64,000 nt of DNA from JALHVH01 sp963773685. Its GTDB lineage: Bacteria; Acidobacteriota; Aminicenantia; Aminicenantales; Saccharicenantaceae. Shown one piece after another: positions 59,237-64,000 of this stretch; positions within the stretch are counted from its first letter, which is position 1, and each line of letters opens with the position of its first letter. The notes below the pieces were generated by a model, which was not told the DNA's origin, did not search any database, and worked only from the letters and a program-made list of their open reading frames with translations. The translations under genes were made by a program, and so were the position numbers. The DNA lies in NCBI GenBank assembly GCA_963773685.1, contig CAVZBY010000004.1, positions 1 to 64,000 of the forward strand, given 5' to 3'.

Positions 59237-60314
59237 ATGAGCCGGGCCCGCGTTGCCGTCCTGAAGACCTCTCCGGCGTCCGTCCGCGACGATTACGGCA
59301 GGCTCATGCGCCTGGCCGAATATGCGCGCTTCCTCCCGAAGGAGAAGACGACCCTCCTCAAGCTCAACCTGTCGTGGACCAAATATTTCCCGGCCTGCTC
59401 GAGCGAGCCCTGGCAGGTCGAGGGCGTCGTGAAAGCCATGCTCGAGGACGGCTATCCGCGCGAGCGGCTCGTCCCTATCGAGAACAAGACCGTCGTCACC
59501 AACCCGCGCAAGGGCGCGCGGAACAACCGCTGGCTTCCGGTCCTCGAGAGATACGGGCTGGAGTTCACGCCGCTTCCCGAGGTCGAATGGGGGGTCCACG
59601 CGTTCGCGAGCCCGCTCCTCAAGCTCAACGAAATTTTCCCTGAAGGCATCCTCGTCCCGAAGATGTACGCCGGAACGAACGTCCTCCACCTGCCGACGGT
59701 CAAGACGCACGGCCACTCGACGACGACCGGCGCGGTCAAGAACGCCTTCGGCGGGCTTCTCAAGGAGGTCCGCCACTACGCCCACAAGTACATCCACGAG
59801 GTCCTGGTGGACCTTCTCTATATGCAGAAAGAACTGCACACAGGGGTGTTCGCGGTCATGGACGGGACGGTCTGCGGCGACGGCGCCGGGCCGCGGACGA
59901 TGCATCCCGTGGCCGGGAACGTCATCCTCGCGAGCGGGGATTCGGTGGCCATCGACGCGGTCGCGGCGAGGATCATGGGCTTCGAGCCGCTCGACATCCC
60001 CTATATCCGCATGGCCCACGAGAGGGGGCTGGGCGTCGGCGACCTCAGCGAGATCGAGTTCGCGGGCGATGACATCGCGGCCCTGAACCTCGGCTTCAAG
60101 ACGCGCCGCAGTTTCGTCATCTGGGGCGACCAGATGATCCGCAAGGGCTTCCTCCGGCAGCTTCGAGAGACTGCTCCTCCATTCGCCGCTCGTCGTCTGG
60201 GCGCCGTTCGCCTCGAACGTCTATCACGATCTGCTCTGGTATCCCACCATCGGCAAGCGCCGGGTCCACAAGTTCATGAAGACGGATTGGGGCCGGCTGT
60301 TCAAGACGTACTGA
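59237..60314 (+). CDS. DUF362-domain protein, frameshift near the C terminus
   Basis: The frame from the ATG at 59237 encodes a DUF362 domain (TTLLKLNLSW, VLHLPTVKTHGHSTTTGAVKN, then GDSVAIDAVAARIMG) up to about residue 310. It then turns into arginine/proline-rich nonsense to a stop at 60331. The natural ending (SNVYHDLLWYPTIGKRRVHK, then MKTDWGRLFKTY) is in the +1 frame from about 60170 and stops at 60314. One extra base near 60160-60175 explains this. No CxxC ferredoxin motif is seen. The function of DUF362 proteins is unclear. It is coupled to the UbiA gene. Confidence 0.75.
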
Positions 60315-60329
60315 GAACGCCCGGCCGAT

Positions 60330-60366
60330 AAATCCCCCCTAACCCCCCTTTAGGAAAGGGGGGAAG
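60330..60366. repeat. Dispersed inverted repeat, family B
   Basis: AAATCCCCCCTAACCCCCC followed by TTTAGGAAAGGGGGG: the second copy of the repeat at 50519-50564, here just after the DUF362 gene. Confidence 0.75.
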
Positions 60367-60373
60367 TGTCGTC

Positions 60374-60590
60374 ACAGGCTTCAGCCTGAGTTGGGGGTCC
60401 GGCCTGGCTTGTAGCCGCAGGCTTCAGCCTGCGTCTTTCCGGCCCTGTGGCCGCGCGGGCTTTAGACCGCGCGCGAGAAAGGATCTTCTTAAGCTCAGGC
60501 TAAAGCCTTAGGCTACAAACATCGCCGATGGCAGGCCTCCGCCTACGCCTGAATCCGTGCCTGGTGCGCAGCCGCAGGCTTCAGCCTGCG
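60374..60590. repeat. Cluster of family A palindromic repeats
   Basis: At least four units: 60374-60390 (partial), 60410-60433 (full), 60493-60520 (inverted variant with CAGGCTAAAGCCTTAGGC) and 60568-60590 (full core). A diverged unit lies at about 60450-60475. Together they fill the gap 60367-60608, which has no gene. Clustering suggests local duplication. Confidence 0.75.
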
Positions 60591-60608
60591 CTTCGCTGCC
60601 CCCGGGAA

Positions 60609-60637
60609 TTGACAGGCGCTCCCGAAAACCCTATTAA
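60609..60637 (+). promoter_or_regulatory. Promoter of the isochorismatase-like gene
   Basis: TTGACA at 60609-60614, a 17-base spacer, and TATTAA at 60632-60637. The gene starts 84 bases further on, leaving a short GC-rich leader. Confidence 0.6.
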
Positions 60638-60721
60638 TATTGTAGGCTTTATGGATCCCATGGAGCCGCAGGGGCCGGGGGTCGGATCCCGCGGTCCCCG
60701 AACGCCGAGAGGGGGAAGATC

Positions 60722-61333
60722 ATGACCGATCCCAAAGACGGCCGGCTGGAATTGCTCACGGACAAGAACAGCGTTCTGGCCCTGGTGGATTATCAGCCGA
60801 CGATGATCAGGAGCGTGGCGTCCGGCGACAAGACCATCATCAAGGGCGCGGCGATCGGGGCCGCCAAGGCGGCGGGCATCCTGGGGATCCCGGTCGTCCT
60901 GTCGTCCATCAATCCGAAGTCCAACGGGGAGTTCTTTCCCGAGATCGCGGGCCTGTTCCCCGGCCTCGAGGTTTTCGCCAGGAAGGTCCCGAGCTTCGAC
61001 GCCTTCGAGGACAAGAGGAACTGGAGCGCGGTCAAGAAGTCCGGGAGAAGGAAGCTCGTCATTGCCGGTCTCTGGACCAGCATGTGCTTCGCCTACTCCG
61101 CCATCCACGCGGTGAAAGAAGGGCTCGAGGTCTATGGGCTCATGGACGCGGCCGGGGATTCCACGCCCGACGCGCATAAGTTCGGGATCAAGCGGATGCT
61201 TCAGGTCGGGGTCGTGCCTATGACCCTGGAAACGCTCGTCTCGGAATGGATGCACGATTGGGGGAATCCCAAGGCGGGCGAGCTGGTCAAGGAAGTCTAT
61301 TCAAAATACGGAGCGATGATCGGGCTTCATTAG
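60722..61333 (+). CDS. Isochorismatase-family cysteine hydrolase (YcaC-like)
   Basis: 203 residues. The Asp-Lys-Cys triad is visible: Asp23 (LALVDYQ), Lys88 (FARKVPSF) and Cys122 (LWTSMCFA). The closest recognisable group is the YcaC-like hydrolases of unknown physiological substrate, rather than true isochorismatases or nicotinamidases. A GGGGGAAG site precedes the ATG. It converges on queE with one base between the stops. Confidence 0.82.
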   Translation: MTDPKDGRLELLTDKNSVLALVDYQPTMIRSVASGDKTIIKGAAIGAAKAAGILGIPVVLSSINPKSNGEFFPEIAGLFPGLEVFARKVPSFDAFEDKRNWSAVKKSGRRKLVIAGLWTSMCFAYSAIHAVKEGLEVYGLMDAAGDSTPDAHKFGIKRMLQVGVVPMTLETLVSEWMHDWGNPKAGELVKEVYSKYGAMIGLH

Positions 61334-61334
61334 G

Positions 61335-61964
61335 CTACTTGATCTTGAGGACCTTGTGGAGCTGGACGGACAGGCGGATGTTCGTCAGGCCGTCCTTGAG
61401 GCCCCGCTCGAGGATGCCCATGGCCCGTTTGGCGCTGGCCGGACGATTGGATTCCGGCTGGAGGACGATCGGCGTTTCCGCCGGGAATTCCTTGCGCAAT
61501 CTTCGAACGACGTCGAAGTCGAGCTCACGGCTCGCGACGAGCTTGACCTCCCGGGCCGCCTTCCGGAACCTCGGCTGATAGAAGTAATCCTTCGGCTTCG
61601 GCGAGACCGTGTACCAATCCACGGGGAGCAGGCGGTCGATCGTGCCGTTGGTTTCGACCTGGACCTTGAGCCCCTCCTTCTTCAGGTCGCGGACGAGTCC
61701 CGAGATGTCCTGGAGAAGGGGCTCGCCGCCGGTCAGGCAGACCCAGCCGGCGGGGAAGTCGAGGCGGAGCCTCCGGACCTCGGCGACGACGGAATCGCGC
61801 GTCCTCATTTCGCCGCCCGTCCGGGCATATTTCGTGTCGCAGAACGAACAGCGGAGATTGCAGCCCGCGAGGCGGACGAAGATGGTCGGCTCGCCCAGGC
61901 GGAGGCCTTCGCCCTGGACGGACGGGAAGACCTCAGCGATCCTCAGCGTAGGTCGCGGAAGCAT
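61335..61964 (-). CDS. queE: 7-carboxy-7-deazaguanine synthase
   Basis: 209 residues. The radical SAM cysteines are in CNLRCSFC (Cys35, Cys39, Cys42), and SVQGEG and LTGGEPLLQ are the family blocks. It rearranges 6-carboxy-tetrahydropterin to 7-carboxy-7-deazaguanine. Its start lies 32 bases inside queD, so the two are translationally linked. Third gene of the queC-queD-queE operon. Confidence 0.92.
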   Translation of the reverse strand: MLPRPTLRIAEVFPSVQGEGLRLGEPTIFVRLAGCNLRCSFCDTKYARTGGEMRTRDSVVAEVRRLRLDFPAGWVCLTGGEPLLQDISGLVRDLKKEGLKVQVETNGTIDRLLPVDWYTVSPKPKDYFYQPRFRKAAREVKLVASRELDFDVVRRLRKEFPAETPIVLQPESNRPASAKRAMGILERGLKDGLTNIRLSVQLHKVLKIK

Positions 61965-62280
61965 CCTCGGATTCCCAGACGGTCACGGCCTTGACCGGGA
62001 AGAGCTTCTTGAGCTCCTCGAAGAAATGGCGCGAGAGGTTCTCGGCCGACGGGTTGAAGGCGTAGACCTCGTTGAGGAGGGTGTGGTCGGGAAGGACCTC
62101 GCCGAGCGCCTTCTTGATCTCGGTGAAGTCGACGGCGATCCCGGTCCGGTCGAGCTCCGTCGCCTCGATGGCGACCTCGACGTGGAAGGTGTGGCCGTGG
62201 ACCTTCTCGCACTTGCCCTTGTATTCGCGCAGGAAGTGCGCGGCCTGGAACTTATCCCTGACCTTCAGCGTCCAGCCCAT
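61933..62280 (-). CDS. queD: 6-carboxy-5,6,7,8-tetrahydropterin synthase
   Basis: 115 residues. The zinc histidines are His15 (AAHF), His28 and His30 (HGHTF), and the catalytic cysteine is Cys24. DHTLLNEV and WESEDASATY complete the family pattern. It converts dihydroneopterin triphosphate to carboxy-tetrahydropterin. It overlaps queC by 29 bases and queE by 32. Confidence 0.92.
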   Translation of the reverse strand: MGWTLKVRDKFQAAHFLREYKGKCEKVHGHTFHVEVAIEATELDRTGIAVDFTEIKKALGEVLPDHTLLNEVYAFNPSAENLSRHFFEELKKLFPVKAVTVWESEDASATYAEDR

Positions 62281-62971
62281 GGCGGTCCTCCTTTTTCAGC
62301 CTCGCGACGAGCGGGTCCTCGCGGCCCGCTTCCTTCCACGCCCGCGCCCGGAGCAGGCACGACGAACAGGCGCCGCACGGCGCCTCGCCGCCCGAATAGC
62401 AGGAGACCGAATACGAATAATCGGCGCCGAGGGCGAGCCCCTTCCGGATGATCTCCGATTTCCGCATGCCGACGAACGGCGCCAGAATCCGCATCGCCGG
62501 CCCGCCGCAGGCGGCCCGGGTCCCCGCGTTGACGGCCTTTTCCATGGCCCGGATGAACTCGCGCCGCGTGTCCGGGTAGTTCGGCGAATCCAGGACGTTG
62601 AAGCCGCAGATGAGGTCGGTGACGCCGCGCGCTTCGGCCCAGGCCGCGGCGACCGCCAGCAGGATGCCGTTCCGGAAGGGAACGTAGGTCGGCGGGGTCC
62701 CGGCCTTGAGCTTCCCCAGGCCGCGGGGCCTGGGCACGGGGATGGCCGGGTCCGTCAGCGCCGACCCCCCGACCTGCCGGAGGTCGAGCTTGATGACGAC
62801 AGGCTCGAGGCCGAGCCTGCGCGCGGCCCGCTTCGCCATCCTGACCTCGACGCGGTGCCTCTGACCATAATCGAACGTCAGCGGGAAGACCCTGTCGTAG
62901 CGGTCGAGCGCCCAGCACAGGGCCGTCGTGGAATCGATGCCCCCGGAGAACAGGACGACGCAGGATTTCAT
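62252..62971 (-). CDS. queC: 7-cyano-7-deazaguanine (preQ0) synthase
   Basis: 239 residues. The ATP-pyrophosphatase loop is FSGGIDSTT (8-16), and the zinc cysteines lie in CYSGGEAPCGACSSC. It turns 7-carboxy-7-deazaguanine plus ammonia and ATP into preQ0, which the QueF encoded at 56904-57314 then reduces. First gene of the queC-queD-queE operon. The upstream gap (62972-63059) shows no clear promoter. Confidence 0.92.
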   Translation of the reverse strand: MKSCVVLFSGGIDSTTALCWALDRYDRVFPLTFDYGQRHRVEVRMAKRAARRLGLEPVVIKLDLRQVGGSALTDPAIPVPRPRGLGKLKAGTPPTYVPFRNGILLAVAAAWAEARGVTDLICGFNVLDSPNYPDTRREFIRAMEKAVNAGTRAACGGPAMRILAPFVGMRKSEIIRKGLALGADYSYSVSCYSGGEAPCGACSSCLLRARAWKEAGREDPLVARLKKEDRHGLDAEGQG

Positions 62972-63059
62972 GATCTCTGCTCCCCATGATATGGCATGAG
63001 AGTCCCGTTTTCAAGGAGGCCGGGCCTGCTCCTCTTCTCGCAGGATTCAGGCCGGCTAT

Positions 63060-63173
63060 CTATTCACGTTCGAGCCACCTCTCGTACTCATCTAGAAATC
63101 TCTCGAAGTGATGGGCAAGCACTCGGTAGGGAATCGTCCGCTCCGGATGCCGAGGACGATAAACTCCCGCCAT
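63060..63173 (-). pseudogene. N-terminal remnant of an IS91-family transposase
   Basis: A 37-codon frame from an ATG at 63173 to a TAG at 63060 reads YRPRHPERTIPYRVLAHHFE and then RFLDEYERWLERE. This is the typical start of IS91-type (ISL3-like HUH) transposases, which normally continue for over 300 residues. No ribosome-binding site, no continuation and no terminal repeats are seen. The rest of the gap, 63174-63321, holds nothing I can identify. Confidence 0.55.
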
Positions 63174-63321
63174 GGCGGGAGAAAGAACCCAAGATTCGGG
63201 CCAAGATCAGGTTAATTTCTTCTCGGCGCTCGCCGGGGGCTCGGAACTACCCGCCGGATTACCCGGCAAAAAAGATGCTCACTTCTGAGGATCTCCACCG
63301 GCTTCTCCACCCCGCTGCCGC

Positions 63322-64000
63322 TTATTTGCGGAAAGTAGTCTCATATTCATTGTTCCGATGTTCGATATCCCGGCTGTCGGCAATACTGCCGGCGCTCTCC
63401 ACGAGATAAACACGAAGACGAACCAATAGTTCATTCCGGCTTTTTCCGACCCCGTCCATCTTCTGGGTTATCGTATAAAGCCGTTGTCCGGGAACGATGT
63501 TGAACGTCTTGACAAACATCCAGGGTCCTTTGGACTCGCCCCACTCATCAATGCTGCCCAGCCTGAACTTGTTTAAAGAGCCTATATTCCCATCGATCCG
63601 GATAGTGATCGTCATGACCTCCTTGGCCCAATCCAACGTCGCCCCGAACAATATGGCGTCATAGCTATAGGCCAAGGCCATCGGCTTCAGATTGTACGAT
63701 TGGGAATCGCTGGCCATCCCGTTGACCTTGTTTTCGTTTATCTTCACGGTGACGAGATTGCCGATCGTCCAATCATCGGGAAAATGAGGATTGCCGGGGC
63801 CCAAGGGATACTTGATTTCATACCCAAAAAAGGACGGGACTTCCCATCCCGGCTGGGCTTCGAATGCGGGAATTATAAGATTGCCCTGGGCGACTTCCTT
63901 ATTGTCGATGAGCACCCGGTAATTGGGCTTCACCGGCATGTCCGAGGCTTTGGGCAGAGGGCCCGTTCCGGAGTTCTTGTAGGCGAACGTGATCACGAGC
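63322..64000 (-). CDS. Fragment of a secreted beta-sandwich protein (CARDB-like repeat)
   Basis: At least 225 residues, open to the window edge, so the N terminus is missing. The visible start FAYKNSGTGPLPKAS and VLIDNKEVAQGNLIIPAF follow the pattern of CARDB-type adhesion repeats in bacterial cell-surface proteins. The rest (GYEIKYPLGPGNPHFPDD, and a hydrophilic strand-rich tail) is not recognised. Codon use is less GC-rich than its neighbours, with more A/T third positions, which hints at transfer. It lies just beyond the transposase remnant. Confidence 0.55.
   Translation of the reverse strand, partial: LVITFAYKNSGTGPLPKASDMPVKPNYRVLIDNKEVAQGNLIIPAFEAQPGWEVPSFFGYEIKYPLGPGNPHFPDDWTIGNLVTVKINENKVNGMASDSQSYNLKPMALAYSYDAILFGATLDWAKEVMTITIRIDGNIGSLNKFRLGSIDEWGESKGPWMFVKTFNIVPGQRLYTITQKMDGVGKSRNELLVRLRVYLVESAGSIADSRDIEHRNNEYETTFRK

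Noticed and set aside
22909..60314. Programmed +1 frameshifting as the cause of the four frame breaks
   Set aside because: The four junctions share no slippery motif or following structure, and the genes are unrelated, so indel error or decay is simpler.
62996..63409. Plus-strand frame of 137 codons after queC
   Set aside because: It runs antisense to the transposase remnant and into the 3' end of the last gene; composition is random-like.
1..64000. tRNA, rRNA, tmRNA, CRISPR arrays and prophage genes
   Set aside because: I looked for cloverleaf-type ends, regularly spaced direct repeats and phage structural genes and saw none; the palindromic repeats are mirrored hairpins and not spaced arrays.

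Overview
The window is GC-rich, gene-dense DNA from a diderm bacterium with an anaerobic, peptide- and amino-acid-using style. The pointers are TonB-dependent receptors with an N-terminal carboxypeptidase-regulatory domain, many exported hydrolases, a four-subunit (gamma-delta-alpha-beta) 2-oxoacid:ferredoxin oxidoreductase, and a fused ADP-forming acyl-CoA synthetase. This set resembles Acidobacteriota-related lineages such as candidate phylum Aminicenantes, but no rRNA is present and the assignment is inference. There is no tRNA, rRNA, CRISPR array, prophage or intact insertion sequence that I can see.

Layout. 1-8.9 kb: end of an unknown gene, a SatP-type acetate transporter, an AMIN-domain envelope protein, a porin-like protein, a sodium:solute symporter, a second porin, and a membrane-anchored alkaline-phosphatase-superfamily/TPR fusion. 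8.9-43.5 kb: a large catabolic island. It holds a D-aminoacylase, two D-cysteine desulfhydrase-like PLP enzymes, an NhaC antiporter, five amidohydrolase-fold proteins, a divergent M19 dipeptidase, a GntR regulator, two class-C serine hydrolases, two S41-type proteases, two erythromycin-esterase-like proteins, two TonB receptors and the oxidoreductase operon. Five transcription starts in this island share a -35/-10 promoter with an AT-rich TATATAAATA-like motif at the -10/+1 position, which suggests one regulon.

43.5-54.7 kb: an ADP-forming acyl-CoA synthetase fused to a GNAT domain, a cobalamin-riboswitch-controlled btuB-like receptor, a PLP amino-acid decarboxylase, a transglutaminase-like protein next to a GH172 (DUF2961) hydrolase, then trmO and a branched-chain aminotransferase. 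54.7-55.2 kb: a gene-free stretch with a 201-bp inverted-repeat element and a rod-like structured RNA candidate. 55.2-64 kb: a radical SAM/DUF6485/DUF4405 operon, queF, an EamA transporter, a UbiA prenyltransferase, a DUF362 protein, an isochorismatase-like hydrolase, queE-queD-queC, an IS91 transposase remnant and a truncated secreted protein.

How it may work together (inference): TonB receptors take up peptides; exported S41, serine-hydrolase, M19 and D-aminoacylase enzymes cut peptides that include D-residues; PLP enzymes deaminate the products to 2-oxoacids; the oxidoreductase makes acyl-CoA; the ADP-forming synthetase makes ATP and acid, and a SatP-type carrier moves acetate.

Quality caveat: four genes (22.9-25.2, 26.5-27.9, 31.0-32.4 and 59.2-60.3 kb) carry an apparent frameshift, and each is repaired by skipping one base. 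This looks like a recurring sequence or assembly error, or gene decay. Two dispersed palindromic repeat families occupy several intergenic gaps.
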